This document shows, piece after piece, positions 30,300 through 41,074 of a DNA stretch of 64,000 nt. The stretch is from Rhodoplanes tepidamans (GTDB lineage Bacteria > Pseudomonadota > Alphaproteobacteria > Rhizobiales > Xanthobacteraceae). The stretch spans positions 1 to 64,000 of the forward strand of contig NZ_JAUSUJ010000002.1 of assembly GCF_030813915.1 (NCBI RefSeq). Direction: 5' to 3'. The position numbers were made by a program, and so were the translations under genes. The first letter of the stretch is position 1, and every line of letters begins with the position of its first letter. The notes beneath the pieces were generated by a model, which had not been told where the DNA came from, searched no databases, and was given only the letters and a program-made list of their open reading frames with translations.

Positions 30300-32913
30300 T
30301 GACGATCCTGTGCGGGACGACGATGACTTTTTTGGGGGCTGCGCCCCCGAGCGCCTTTTGTACAGCGTCCAGGGCGAGAACGGCAGCCTCCACCTCCGCT
30401 TTTCCGGCGGTGCGTGGCACCGTTACATCACCCCGCTTCTTGCCGTTGATCTGCACCGGCAGCGTGACCGTGTCCTCGACCAGCAGATCGGGCTCGACCT
30501 CCGGCCAGGCGGCCTCGCAGACGAGGCCGGTCCGCCCCAGCACCGCCCAGCATTCCTCGGCGAGGTGCGGCATCATCGGATGGAACAGCTGCACCAGGAT
30601 GGTCGCCGCCTCGCGCACCGCCCAGCGGTAGTCGGCCGGCGGCTCGCTCCCGGCGGCCGCGAGCGACCCCTGGAACGCGTTGGCGAGCTCGTAGATATGG
30701 GCGACGCAGCGGTTGAACCGCAGCTTTTCGATATCCTCCGAGACGCGCGACAGCGCCAGATGGGCGGCCTTGCGCAGCGCCACGGCCGCCTCGCCGAACA
30801 CGGCGGGGCGCGGCAGGTCGCCCGCGGCGGCCACGGCCTCGGCGTCGCCGATCAGCCGCCACAGGCGCTGAACGAAGCGGGCGGCGCCCTGCGCCCCCTC
30901 CTCGGTCCAGATGACGTCGCGCTCGGGCGGCGAGTCCGACAGCATGAACCAGCGCGCCGTGTCGGCCCCGTACGAGCCGATGATCTCGTCGGGGTCGACG
31001 GTGTTGCGCTTCGACTTCGACATTTTCTCAATGGGCCCGATCTCGACGGGCACGTCGGTGCCGGACAGGACCGCGGTGCGGGCGTCGCCCTGGCCGGCGA
31101 TCGTCACCTCGGCCGGCGCCGCGAAGGTGCCGTCCGGCTTCCGGTAGGTCTCGTGCACCACCATGCCCTGGGTGAACAGGCCGGCGAACGGCTCGTCGAG
31201 TCCGGCATGGCCGGTCGCCTTCATGGCGCGGGTGAAGAAGCGTGAGTAGAGGAGGTGCAGGATCGCGTGCTCGATGCCGCCGATATACTGGTCCACCGGC
31301 AGCCAGGAATCGACCGCGGCGCGGTCGGTCGGCGCGTCGGTCTTCCACGGGTCGGTGAAGCGCGCGAAGTACCAGGACGAGTCGACGAACGTGTCCATGG
31401 TGTCGGTCTCGCGCGTCGCCGGGCCGCCGCATTGCGGGCAGGCGACGTGCTTCCAGGTCGGATGGCGGTCGAGCGGGTTGCCGGGCCGGTCGAACTCGAT
31501 GTCGTCCGGCAGCGTCACCGGCAGATCGGCGATCGGCACCGGCACCGTGCCGCAGCTCTTGCAGTGGATCACCGGGATCGGGCAGCCCCAGTAGCGCTGG
31601 CGCGAGATGCCCCAGTCGCGCAGCCGGTACATCACCTCGCGGCGGCCGACCGGCGCATTGCCGCGGATCTCCTTCTCCAGCCGCTTCGCCACCTCCTCCT
31701 GGGCCTGCGCGAACGTCATGCCGTCGAGGAAGCGGGAGTTGATCATCCGGCCGTCGCCCACATAGGCCTCGTCGGTGATCGTGAAGGTCGCCGGATCCTG
31801 GCCCTCGGGGCACACCACCGGGGTGTTGCCGAGCCCGTACTTGTTGACGAAGTCGAGGTCGCGCTGGTCGTGCGCCGGGCAGCCGAAGATGGCGCCGGTG
31901 CCGTACTCCATCAGCACGAAGTTCGCGACATAGACCGGAAGCTTCCAGCTCGGGTCGAACGGGTGGACGGCCCGGATGCCGGTGTCGAAGCCGAGCTTCT
32001 CGGCCTTGTCGATCGCCTCCTGGGCGGTGCCGATGCGCTTGGCCTCGGCGATGAACGCGGCCAGTGCCGGGTTCCTCTCGGCCGCCGCCCGGGCGAGCGG
32101 GTGGTCGGGCGACAGGCCCATGAACTTCGCCCCGAACAGCGTGTCGTGCCGGGTGGTGAAGATCTCGAGCTCGGTCTCGCCGGAGGGCGTGGTCGCCGGG
32201 TCCAGCGCGAAGCGCACGTGCAGGCCCTCGGAGCGGCCGATCCAGTTGCGCTGCATCAGCCGCACCTTCTCGGGCCAGCGGTCGAGGCCGTCCAGCGCGG
32301 TCAGCAGCTCCTCGGAGAACTTGGTGATCTTGAAGAACCACTGGGTCAGCTCGCGCTGCTCGACGAGCGCGCCGGAGCGCCAGCCGCGGCCGTCGATCAC
32401 CTGCTCGTTGGCCAGCACGGTCTGGTCGACCGGGTCCCAGTTGACCTTGGACTGCTTGCGCTCGACCAGCCCGGCCTTCACGAAGTCCAGGAACATGCGC
32501 TGCTGGTGCTTGTAGTAGGCCGGGTCGCAGGTGGCGACCTCGCGGTCCCAGTCGAGCGACAGGCCCATCGACTTGAGCTGCGCCTTCATGGTCGCGATGT
32601 TGGCGTAGGTCCATTCGCGCGGATGGACCTTGTTGGCCATGGCGGCGTTCTCGGCCGGCATGCCGAAGGCGTCCCAGCCCATCGGATGCAGCACCTTGAA
32701 GCCCCTGGCGCGCTTGTAGCGGGCCACCACGTCGCCCATCGTGTAGTTGCGCACATGCCCCATGTGGATGCGCCCCGACGGGTAGGGGAACATCTCGAGC
32801 ACGTAGTATTTCGGCCGGGGATCGTCGTTCCGGGTGGCGAAGATGTCGCGCTCGTCCCACACGGCCTGCCAGCGCGGCTCGGAGACGCGGGCATTATAGC
32901 GTTCTGCAGTCAT
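30286..32913 (-). CDS. leuS: leucyl-tRNA synthetase
   Basis: An 875-residue class I synthetase. The HIGH-type motif is in [18 protein letters not shown] near residues 40-57; the editing (CP1) domain includes [17 protein letters not shown] and [19 protein letters not shown] (the conserved Asp region); the KMSKS loop is [17 protein letters not shown] near residue 620; a C-terminal anticodon-binding domain ends with [16 protein letters not shown]. Full length for a bacterial LeuRS. First gene of a probable leuS-lptE-holA operon on the minus strand. Confidence 0.98.
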   Translation of the reverse strand: MTAERYNARVSEPRWQAVWDERDIFATRNDDPRPKYYVLEMFPYPSGRIHMGHVRNYTMGDVVARYKRARGFKVLHPMGWDAFGMPAENAAMANKVHPREWTYANIATMKAQLKSMGLSLDWDREVATCDPAYYKHQQRMFLDFVKAGLVERKQSKVNWDPVDQTVLANEQVIDGRGWRSGALVEQRELTQWFFKITKFSEELLTALDGLDRWPEKVRLMQRNWIGRSEGLHVRFALDPATTPSGETELEIFTTRHDTLFGAKFMGLSPDHPLARAAAERNPALAAFIAEAKRIGTAQEAIDKAEKLGFDTGIRAVHPFDPSWKLPVYVANFVLMEYGTGAIFGCPAHDQRDLDFVNKYGLGNTPVVCPEGQDPATFTITDEAYVGDGRMINSRFLDGMTFAQAQEEVAKRLEKEIRGNAPVGRREVMYRLRDWGISRQRYWGCPIPVIHCKSCGTVPVPIADLPVTLPDDIEFDRPGNPLDRHPTWKHVACPQCGGPATRETDTMDTFVDSSWYFARFTDPWKTDAPTDRAAVDSWLPVDQYIGGIEHAILHLLYSRFFTRAMKATGHAGLDEPFAGLFTQGMVVHETYRKPDGTFAAPAEVTIAGQGDARTAVLSGTDVPVEIGPIEKMSKSKRNTVDPDEIIGSYGADTARWFMLSDSPPERDVIWTEEGAQGAARFVQRLWRLIGDAEAVAAAGDLPRPAVFGEAAVALRKAAHLALSRVSEDIEKLRFNRCVAHIYELANAFQGSLAAAGSEPPADYRWAVREAATILVQLFHPMMPHLAEECWAVLGRTGLVCEAAWPEVEPDLLVEDTVTLPVQINGKKRGDVTVPRTAGKAEVEAAVLALDAVQKALGGAAPKKVIVVPHRIVNVVA

Positions 32914-33059
32914 GAGATTCGGCTCGCTCGCAGCGAAATGTCCGGCCCGTTGGACATCATTGCGGCGCCCGGGTCAACGCTCGCGCGTCCCGGACGGGGT
33001 GATCCGGGGTTGTGCCCAGGGCGGGGCGGCGGCGGCCGCTGCGGGGGCGGCCCGTCCTC

Positions 33060-34721
33060 TCACCCTGCCTCGGCCAGCGGGATGTCGCGGTCGATCACGG
33101 TGGTGTTGCGGCCGCGGCGCTTGGCGGCGTAGAGGGCGGTGTCGGCGGCCTCGATCAGCCGTTGCGGGCGGCTGTCGGCGGCCGGCACGTGCGCCGTGAC
33201 GCCGACGCTCACCGTGATGGTGCCGCACGGCGCGCCCTCGTTGCGGATGCGCAGCGCCATCACGGCGAGGCGCAGCCGCTCGGCGATCGCCACGGCCCGG
33301 TCGAGCCCGGCCCCGGGCAGCAGCAGCACGAACTCCTCGCCGCCCCAGCGGGCCGCGAAGTCGGACGGTCCGTCGGCCACGGCGGTCAGCACCCGGCCGA
33401 TCTGGCGCAGGCAGGCGTCGCCCTGCACGTGGCCGTAGCTGTCGTTGAACAGCTTGAAATGGTCGACGTCGACCATCAGCAGCCCGACCGTGTGGCCGGC
33501 CTCGGCGGCCTGGTGCCACTCGGCGGCGAGCCGGGCGTCGAAGCTGCGGCGGTTGGCGAGCCCCGAGAGGGCGTCGATCGAGGCGAGCTCCTCCAGGTGC
33601 TCGTTGACCGAGCGCAGCTCGCGCTCGCGGGTGGCGAGCCGGTCCGCCATGTCGGCGAGCGCGCTGGCGAGCGGGGCGAACTCCGGCGCCCAGCTGCCCG
33701 GGTCGGTGCGCACCTTCAGGTCGCCCTGGCCGATCCGCGTCGCCGTGCGGGCGAGCGCCCGGATCGGCTCGACGATCAGGTGCTCGCCGACCATCCAGGC
33801 GGCCATCACGGTGAGCAGGCCGAAGAAGGCGACGTGCAGGTAGGCGATGCCGGAGTCGCGGTCGATCTTGCCGACCACCTCGCGCTCGGCGAAGCCGACC
33901 ACGATGCGGGCGTCGGTGCCGGGCAGGCTGGTGTAGCCGTAGATGCGGCGCACCCCGTCGAAGCCCTCGAGCGTGGCGGTGCCGTCGGGCTGCGCCTGCA
34001 CGGTCTTGACCAGGGGGTGATCGCCGAAATGGCGCCCGACCAGGCGCTCGCGGCTCTGCACCCCGGCCAGCACCGTGCCCTTGCCGTCGATCAGGTAGGC
34101 CGCCATCCCGGCGCGGCTCTCGACCCCCTGGCCGAGGCGGGCGAGCCAGTGCAGGTCGATCGGCGCCAGCAGCACGTCGACCTCGGCGACCCCGGGCCGC
34201 ACGATCGGGAACGCCATCAGCACGGTCGACTTCTCGTAGGAGCGCTCGAGCAGGTAGTCGCTGAGCACGTAGTGCCGGGTGCGCTGGACGTCGTTGACGT
34301 AGTCGCGGTCGGACAGGTCGAGGCCGATCACCTGGCGGCGGGTCGAGCAGGAGATGCGGCCGTCGGGGCCGACCACCGACAGGCTGGTCACCCACGGGGC
34401 GTCGGAGACGAAGCCCCACAGGAAGGAGGCGCAGTCGGACGAGCTCGCCGCCGTCGCCACATAGGCGCGCGCCACCACCTGCATCAGGGCGCGGGCCGCC
34501 TCGATGGTCTCGATCTGGGCGTCGCGGGCCCGGTGGGCCACGGTGACGACCTCGGCATAGGCGGTCTGGATGCGCTCGACCCGGTTCGTCTCGGTGAGGT
34601 GCACCCGGTCGAGGATCAGCGGCACCACGGCCAGCAGGGCGAGCAGCATCAGGCGGGCTCGGATGCTCAGTCTCGGCTTGCCACGGCGCCGCGTGCTAGG
34701 AGACCGCTGCTGATGCTTCAT
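33060..34721 (-). CDS. membrane diguanylate cyclase with Cache sensor and HAMP
   Basis: A 553-residue protein predicted to make cyclic di-GMP. TM1 is near residues 22-38 (ARLMLLALLAVVPLIL), followed by a periplasmic double-Cache sensor (VTSLSVVGPDGRISCSTRR, DLSDRDYVNDV, YLIDGKGTVLA), TM2 near residues 300-320, HAMP, a short coiled coil and a GGDEF domain. The active site is RWGGEEF (GGEEF at 460-464), with VDVDHFKLFNDSYGH as the metal-binding loop, so activity is expected. The inhibitory I-site RxxD is GPSD here: the arginine is missing, so product inhibition is probably weak. ATG 34721 gives the best N-terminus; the frame stays open far upstream only as a high-GC artefact. Confidence 0.93.
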   Translation of the reverse strand: MKHQQRSPSTRRRGKPRLSIRARLMLLALLAVVPLILDRVHLTETNRVERIQTAYAEVVTVAHRARDAQIETIEAARALMQVVARAYVATAASSSDCASFLWGFVSDAPWVTSLSVVGPDGRISCSTRRQVIGLDLSDRDYVNDVQRTRHYVLSDYLLERSYEKSTVLMAFPIVRPGVAEVDVLLAPIDLHWLARLGQGVESRAGMAAYLIDGKGTVLAGVQSRERLVGRHFGDHPLVKTVQAQPDGTATLEGFDGVRRIYGYTSLPGTDARIVVGFAEREVVGKIDRDSGIAYLHVAFFGLLTVMAAWMVGEHLIVEPIRALARTATRIGQGDLKVRTDPGSWAPEFAPLASALADMADRLATRERELRSVNEHLEELASIDALSGLANRRSFDARLAAEWHQAAEAGHTVGLLMVDVDHFKLFNDSYGHVQGDACLRQIGRVLTAVADGPSDFAARWGGEEFVLLLPGAGLDRAVAIAERLRLAVMALRIRNEGAPCGTITVSVGVTAHVPAADSRPQRLIEAADTALYAAKRRGRNTTVIDRDIPLAEAG

Positions 34722-34808
34722 CCGTGTCGCCCCATTCCCCGATAAGATGCTACCCGGGCGGCGTGAAAGTCGCGTTCGGTCGATCGCTAAAATTCGAGTC
34801 AATCCGTC

Positions 34809-35537
34809 ATGACGACGTCCGACACCTCTCCCCCTCCCGCCGACGGCGCCGCGCCGGCCGCCGCCCGGCTCGCCGCCGTGCGGACCGGCATCGCCGCCGC
34901 CGCCCGCGAGGCGGGGCGCGACCCCGGCTCCGTCGCCCTGGTGGCGGTGAGCAAGACCTTCTCGGCCACCGAGATCGAGCCGGTGATCGCCGCCGGGCAG
35001 CGCCTGTTCGGCGAGAACCGGGTCCAGGAGGCCAAGGCCAAGTGGCCGGCCCTGCAGGAGAAGCACCCCGGCATCGCGGTGCACATGATCGGGCCGCTGC
35101 AGTCCAACAAGGCGCGCGAGGCGGTGGCGCTGTTCGATGCCATCCACTCGCTCGACCGGCCGAGCCTCGCCGCGGCACTCGCCAAGGAGGTCCAGCGCGC
35201 CGGCCGCCAGCCGCTGCTGTTCGTCGAGGTCAACACCGGGGCCGAGCCGCAGAAGGCCGGGGTTCTGCCCGAGGAGGCCGACGCCTTCGTCGCCGCCTGC
35301 CGCGACGTCTACGGCCTGACGGTCGGCGGCCTGATGTGCATCCCGCCGGCCGACGAGGCGCCGGCCCCGCACTTCGCCCTGGCGCAGAAGATCGCCCGCC
35401 GCAACGGTCTCGAGCTGCTGTCGATGGGGATGAGCGACGACTTCGACGTGGCGATCCGGTTCGGCGCCACCCATGTGCGGGTCGGCACCGCGATCTTCGG
35501 CCACCGACCGAAGGCGGACGCCGGCGGGCCGGGGTGA
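34809..35537 (+). CDS. YggS/PLPBP-family pyridoxal phosphate homeostasis protein
   Basis: A 242-residue PLP-binding protein of the alanine-racemase-barrel type. The PLP lysine is in ALVAVSKTFSATEIEPVI; LFGENRVQEAKAKW, VHMIGPLQSNKAREAV and LSMGMSDDFDVAIRFGATHVR are the family signatures. It buffers PLP and affects amino-acid pools; no enzymatic activity is known. A short Pro/Ala-rich N-terminal extension precedes the domain. It is divergent from the diguanylate cyclase, with 87 bp between starts. Confidence 0.94.
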   Translation: MTTSDTSPPPADGAAPAAARLAAVRTGIAAAAREAGRDPGSVALVAVSKTFSATEIEPVIAAGQRLFGENRVQEAKAKWPALQEKHPGIAVHMIGPLQSNKAREAVALFDAIHSLDRPSLAAALAKEVQRAGRQPLLFVEVNTGAEPQKAGVLPEEADAFVAACRDVYGLTVGGLMCIPPADEAPAPHFALAQKIARRNGLELLSMGMSDDFDVAIRFGATHVRVGTAIFGHRPKADAGGPG

Positions 35538-35906
35538 GTTGCCATTCGCGGCCGGCGCACCCCGATGGATGAAGCGACGATCCCGGTGCCCGGCCTCGTG
35601 CCTCGGACGAGGCGCAGCAGGCCGCAGGCCTGATGCGCCGCGCCCGGGACACGAGGCCTTCGCCGAGGCAGCGCAGCGGAACAGCGAGCTTCCGGGCAGG
35701 GCGACCGCGCATCCCGCTGGAGACGGGTTCCCGGTTCTCGGTCGCATGCCTCGGATGCGGCGCTTCGGGTCAGAGCCCTGATCCCGGCCGCCGTCGGTGT
35801 CGGTCCGAAGGGGCCGAAAAATCCTTTCCTGTCCGGCCCGGCGTGCCATAAGGGCGGCCCGAACCGCCCCGATCCCCCTGGACCGCGCCCCGAGAAGCTC
35901 GCCTCG
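35538..35906. repeat. 369-bp intergenic region with dispersed-repeat DNA
   Basis: No gene is apparent between yggS and the ABC-F gene. It contains two GC-rich blocks: 35581-35665 with GCCTCGTGCCTCGGACGAGG and an inverted CGGGACACGAGGC, and 35725-35790 with GCATGCCTCGGATGCGGCGCT. A shorter relative (CATGCCCCGGACGCGCCGCT) is seen at 28,447. Such CCCGGACG-type blocks are common interspersed repeats in Rhizobiales genomes. The ABC-F promoter must be in the right half. Confidence 0.5.
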
Positions 35907-37529
<1,623 letters not shown>

Positions 37530-37593
37530 TCAGCTTCGGTCGTCGCGTGCCACGGCCACTCTTCCCTCTCGCTTCGAGAGCTTTGCAGAGTTC

Positions 37594-37660
37594 GTCATTC
37601 CGGGACGACGCGGAGCGTCGGACCCGGAATCCAGCCCGGAATGCCGCGGTCGGAGCCGGT
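37594..37660. repeat. REP-like repeat (GTCATTCCGGG type)
   Basis: Begins GTCATTCCGGGACGACGC and contains GGACCCGGAATCCAGCCCGG, matching the left half of the longer palindromic elements at 53,435 and 56,503. The right half is degenerate here. It lies between convergent ABC-F and vapC genes. Confidence 0.6.
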
Positions 37661-37752
37661 TCCCGGTTCGCTCACGCATTCCGCCGGGGACATGGGGTCT
37701 CTGCGCTCGACATCAGCGAGCGGCTCTGCGTGACGGAGAGAAGCCGGCCCCC

Positions 37753-38151
37753 TCAGGCCCGCCGGGCATCGGTGGCGGCGAAGTCCTCTCCCTTGAACAG
37801 CAGCGCCGCGTCGTGCGCGGCGGCGCATGCATAGGACAGGCAATCGCCGAAGTTCAGCCGGGCCTCGTGGCGGCCCTTGCCGTACCGCTCGAAGGCCGCG
37901 ACCGCCAGATGGGCGGTCTCCTCGGTGATCGGCACGATGGTGATCCGCGCCTCGCGAAGCAGACGCGTCACCAGCCCGTCGGCCACGGTCGGCGTGACGC
38001 CGAGCAGGGTGGACAGTCGCATCGCGGCCTCGAGCACGACATGGCCGGCCGAGACGGCCCCGTCCGCCGCCTCGATCGCGCGAGCGAGCTCGGTGGCCTC
38101 CGGCTCGGAGGTCAGGATGGCGACGATCGCCGAGGTGTCGACGAAGATCAC
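37753..38151 (-). CDS. vapC: type II toxin VapC (PIN-domain ribonuclease)
   Basis: A 132-residue PIN-domain protein, a metal-dependent ribonuclease toxin. The acidic active-site residues are visible: FVDTSAIVAIL (first Asp), VVLEAAMRL (Glu), FGDCLSYACA (third Asp) and the Asp in FAATDAR at the end. The family usually cleaves tRNA or rRNA. It starts with GTG, overlapping the vapB stop by four bases, so toxin translation depends on the antitoxin. It lies at the edge of an accessory region. Confidence 0.9.
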   Translation of the reverse strand: MIFVDTSAIVAILTSEPEATELARAIEAADGAVSAGHVVLEAAMRLSTLLGVTPTVADGLVTRLLREARITIVPITEETAHLAVAAFERYGKGRHEARLNFGDCLSYACAAAHDAALLFKGEDFAATDARRA

Positions 38152-38387
38152 GAATTGCCCCAGAGATCGTCGACCTCCTGCTCGTCCACGGGGCGGCTGC
38201 GCTGTGGATCGCGTAAGCGGGCCGCATCGCGGGCGATCTCCTCGAGGCGCTCCGCCAGCGGCCTGGCGTCGCGAGCGAGCGCCCCTTCGAGCGCCTCGAT
38301 GACGGCGCGAGTCATGGTCACGCCCCGACGCTCGGCCAGGGCCTTGGCCAACCGGCCGGCGCGATCGTCCCGGATGTGGAGTGCCAT
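38148..38387 (-). CDS. vapB: type II antitoxin VapB
   Basis: A 79-residue antitoxin of the PSK/Rv0623-like VapB type. The N-terminus (ALHIRDDRAGRLAKALAERR) resembles the short ribbon-helix-helix DNA-binding region of this group. The C-terminal acidic tail (VDEQEVDDLWGNS) is expected to wrap the toxin. It precedes vapC in the usual antitoxin-first order with a 4-bp overlap. An inverted repeat just upstream is a plausible autoregulatory operator. Confidence 0.88.
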   Translation of the reverse strand: MALHIRDDRAGRLAKALAERRGVTMTRAVIEALEGALARDARPLAERLEEIARDAARLRDPQRSRPVDEQEVDDLWGNS

Positions 38388-38396
38388 GGGCGTCCT

Positions 38397-38435
38397 GTCT
38401 ACACCAGCGATCTAGATGTCTACACGTATTGTAGA
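38397..38435 (-). promoter_or_regulatory. probable vapBC operator
   Basis: TCTACACGTATTGTAGA (38419-38435) is an inverted repeat with 6-bp arms TCTACA / TGTAGA. The half-site GTCTACA occurs again at 38397, exactly 21 bp (two helical turns) from its copy at 38418. It starts 10 bp upstream of the vapB ATG, where VapBC complexes normally bind to repress their own operon. Confidence 0.65.
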
Positions 38436-38574
38436 TGCAGATCCGCGCACCGGCAACCCGTGCGGCCTTCGCAGGCGACGACGTCCCACGCTGACTATCC
38501 TCCTCTGCGCCCGAAGCCCGCTCCTCGACCGACGTCGCCGCCGGTGACGTCGCATGCGTCCGCGCCGCGCCTGC

Positions 38575-38802
38575 TCACCTCCGGACGACGATCCGGGTCT
38601 TCGGCCCGATCATCGCCAGCAGCCGGCGCAGGTCGTTCGGGGCGAGCGCGACACAGCCGGCGGTCGGCAGGAAGCCGTCACGGGCCAGATGGACGAACAC
38701 GGCGCTGCCGCGGCCGGCGATGCGCGGGCGGGCATTGTGGTCGAGCTCGATCATCAGGTCGTAGAGCCGGTCGTCGCGCCACAGGTGGTCGCCGGCCGGC
38801 AC
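38575..38802 (-). pseudogene. truncated copy of the L,D-transpeptidase gene (3' fragment)
   Basis: Encodes the last 72 or so residues of the L,D-transpeptidase whose intact gene lies 3.3 kb to the right. The shared DNA is 213 bp (38585-38797) with only three mismatches. The catalytic His and Cys region (VHLARDGFLPTAGCVAL) is kept, but the N-terminal two thirds of the domain are missing, so it cannot be active. The 3' end differs by a 3-bp indel and reads VVRR instead of VVR before TGA. The ATG at 38802 lies outside the repeat and is probably accidental. It is best seen as a footprint of the insertion or duplication that brought the cassette at 39.1-41.1 kb. Confidence 0.9.
38585..38797. repeat. 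213-bp direct repeat, left copy
   Basis: Identical to 41891-42103 except for three substitutions (at 38653, 38755 and 38787 by my count). The two copies are in the same orientation, 3306 bp apart. Confidence 0.95.
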
Positions 38803-39147
38803 CGGTGCCGCGTGGATCAGCGGCGGCGACGTGGATCGTGATCTCGGGCGCGTTTCGTCGACCCGAACACGACGCTCGTCGTCGCTGCGCGCCGTCGCAA
38901 GTCCGGATCGTGAGGCCCGCGTCTCGAATCGCGCGGGATGGGGCGCGCCGGAAAAGGCAGCCGTTCCTCGCTGCTATATGAAAATGGGAGGCTCGTTTCC
39001 GGCGGCCGCGCATTTCGACTCGCTCCGTCACCCCGAGGTGCTCGGCCGAAGGCTGGGCCTCGAAGGGCGACGGCCCGGGCCGCTCTCCTCCGAGGCTCGC
39101 CGTGCTCGCACTTCAGGATGACGGGTCGAGGTTCAGGGCTGCTGGTG
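38798..39147. other. 350-bp non-coding region left of the ImmA/IrrE cassette
   Basis: Starts at the left-repeat boundary with the perfect palindrome GGCACCGGTGCC (38797-38808). I see no convincing gene. Bases 39025-39122 hold a dispersed repeat with CACCCCGAGGTGC, GGCCTCGAAGGGCGACGG and AGGATGACGG, related to the two copies between mnmG and rsmG. Confidence 0.6.
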
Positions 39148-40671
39148 TCAGTCGCTCGACGGTCCGCGAAAGGCGGCGCGCAGTCTTTCACGATCCCACT
39201 CGCCGATCAGGTCCAGATTGTAGATGTGCTCGGTGAGGGCCGTTTCGCTCACGCGCAAGGTCGCAGCGGCTTTCACGATGTCATCGCGCTCGATGCGCTG
39301 CTGCGCCGGCAACAGCCGCCGCACGAGTGGGCCAGGCATCAGCAGGTAGGCCGCGAACGCATTCGCCCGTTTTTCGATGCCGGGCGCGACCCAAGGGCCG
39401 CTCGCCACAGCCACCCGACGGGCGCGGCCGCGATCGAACAGGACGTGGCAGAGCTCGTGGGCCAGCGTGAACCGCCGGCCCTCTTCGGCGGCGTTGTAGA
39501 TGCTCGCCGTGTTCACCAGAATCGTGGGACCGAATCCTTCACCCGCGAGGGCGACGCCGCGGATCGTGTCGGTGACGAGGCGGGTCTCCCTGACGTCGAT
39601 GCCGAGCCGACGGACGACGCCGCGGATGTCGATGCATTCGGCGTCGCCGGGCTCGTCGAGGTCCTCCAGCAGCTCCGCGGCGAAGTCGTAGCCGTCCTGG
39701 TGGGGGACGCCGAGCGGAACCCCGGCGCGCGGGCGGACGAGCTCGGCCAGGGCAGGGCTCTCCGGAATGTCCATGCGTGAGGCCAGAAGGGACGAGATCG
39801 TGTCGACATCCTCGCGACCGATGTTCGGCGTCACGCCGCCGAACATCGCGACCGCGGGTGAGAATGTGGACACCGCCGGGACGTCCACGATCCGCACGTC
39901 GTCGAGCAGGCGGTGCGCGGCGGCGCCAAGTCGCGCAAGAGCGGCCCGAACGCTCGCGAGGAGATCACTCTGGACATAAGCGGCCGTCATCGCGGCCGCC
40001 GACGTGTCACGCAGCGCGGTGATCTTGGTCGCGAGCCGCGTAGCTGCCGCCCGGTCGGAGTCCGTCTCGGCCGGCGCCGTTCGCACGGCCCAGGCCAGCG
40101 CCTCCCAGAGCGGTCCGGCGACGTCCGCCACCGGAAGGCGCGCCGTGCCGGGCTCCGCCACGAAGGTGAATCCCTCCGGCGCGAAGAGCGGAGTCGCGAG
40201 GGACCAGGACAGCTCGATGTCGTCAATGAAGCGGCGAACGAACAGGTCCGGAAGCAGACCGCCCTCCGCGGCAGACCGCAGCGCATGGCGACGATACCAG
40301 GCCTGCACGGTCGCGTAGGTTGCGCGTCCGGTCTCGTCGGATTCGCCGATCCAGCGGTCCAGGGCGCGCCGGCAGGCCACCAGGGCCGGTGCCGAGGACT
40401 TCTCCGACCAGGAAAAGTCCTCCTCGTGCAGCAACGGGATCCAATTGTCGGCGAGCCACTCGAGGAGCGGTGACAGATACCAGCCGACATGAGCCTTCGG
40501 CTGGGTGCCCTGGAGGCTTTGCGTGATGTTGCGCCCGGCGACGTCGATCCTGAGATCGCCCATCGACCACCCATGGTCCGCCGGCCGACGCTCGCGTGGC
40601 TCGCTGTCGCGAACCCACCGCACCGCGATCGAGAACCGCTGCGGGTCTCCAAACCGGGTGAACTCAGTCAT
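39148..40671 (-). CDS. ImmA/IrrE-type metallopeptidase with long unrecognised N-terminal region
   Basis: A 507-residue protein. Residues about 365-470 form an ImmA/IrrE zinc peptidase domain: FTLAHELCHVLFDR has the HExxH site and EKRANAFAAYLLMP the third ligand. ImmA/IrrE enzymes cleave transcriptional repressors in mobile elements and in the Deinococcus DNA-damage response. The first 330 residues are unusual; a Trp-rich block (GWYLSPLLEWLADNWIPLLH, about residues 63-82) and WSMGDLRIDVAGRNIT stand out, and I recognise no known domain. The helical C-terminus (VSETALTEHIYNLDLIG) resembles the segment after the peptidase in phage-type ImmA. It overlaps the preceding 136-residue gene by 8 bp, so the two form one unit. 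No repressor gene lies next to it. Confidence 0.85.
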   Translation of the reverse strand: MTEFTRFGDPQRFSIAVRWVRDSEPRERRPADHGWSMGDLRIDVAGRNITQSLQGTQPKAHVGWYLSPLLEWLADNWIPLLHEEDFSWSEKSSAPALVACRRALDRWIGESDETGRATYATVQAWYRRHALRSAAEGGLLPDLFVRRFIDDIELSWSLATPLFAPEGFTFVAEPGTARLPVADVAGPLWEALAWAVRTAPAETDSDRAAATRLATKITALRDTSAAAMTAAYVQSDLLASVRAALARLGAAAHRLLDDVRIVDVPAVSTFSPAVAMFGGVTPNIGREDVDTISSLLASRMDIPESPALAELVRPRAGVPLGVPHQDGYDFAAELLEDLDEPGDAECIDIRGVVRRLGIDVRETRLVTDTIRGVALAGEGFGPTILVNTASIYNAAEEGRRFTLAHELCHVLFDRGRARRVAVASGPWVAPGIEKRANAFAAYLLMPGPLVRRLLPAQQRIERDDIVKAAATLRVSETALTEHIYNLDLIGEWDRERLRAAFRGPSSD

Positions 40672-41074
40672 CGTCGGATTCCAACGCCCAGTGGACGTCG
40701 TCCTCGGGCCTCTCCATGTATCGCTTCAGGTCGCGCGACCGTATCAGCTTTTCGTCCTGCCAACGATTCTTGAGCGCCGCAGGAACGCTTTGCCACGGCA
40801 CCGGATAGCCATGCCACGTTCCGTCGTTGGTGGGGACGGCGATGAAGGCGATGCCGCGCGCCGTTGCATAACGTCGGCCGGAGCCGTTCGGGCAGGGAAC
40901 GCTGCTCTCGAAGAGACGGCCAGCCTGCGTCTTTTCCCAAGGATGCGCGTCGACATCGTTGCCGAGGCGGCGGCAGACATCCGTGATGTGAGTCCATTCC
41001 GGGCACAGCGTGCCCTTTCTCCCGGTCGCCGGCCGGTTCTTGTGCTTTTGCGAGCCGCGATATGGTTCGGACAT
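40664..41074 (-). CDS. uncharacterised 136-residue protein paired with the ImmA/IrrE peptidase
   Basis: I do not recognise a named family. Visible features: a basic N-terminus (SQKHKNRPATGRKGTLCPEW), a glycine-rich middle (PNGSGRRYATARGIAF), a TNDGTWHGYPVPW block rich in aromatic residues, and an acidic C-terminus ending in DDD. It has no membrane segment, signal peptide or obvious helix-turn-helix. Its last 8 bp overlap the start of the ImmA/IrrE gene, so it is translated first and is coupled to it. By analogy with toxin-antitoxin and ImmR-ImmA pairs it could be the regulator or target of the peptidase, but that is inference only. Confidence 0.8.
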   Translation of the reverse strand: MSEPYRGSQKHKNRPATGRKGTLCPEWTHITDVCRRLGNDVDAHPWEKTQAGRLFESSVPCPNGSGRRYATARGIAFIAVPTNDGTWHGYPVPWQSVPAALKNRWQDEKLIRSRDLKRYMERPEDDVHWALESDDD

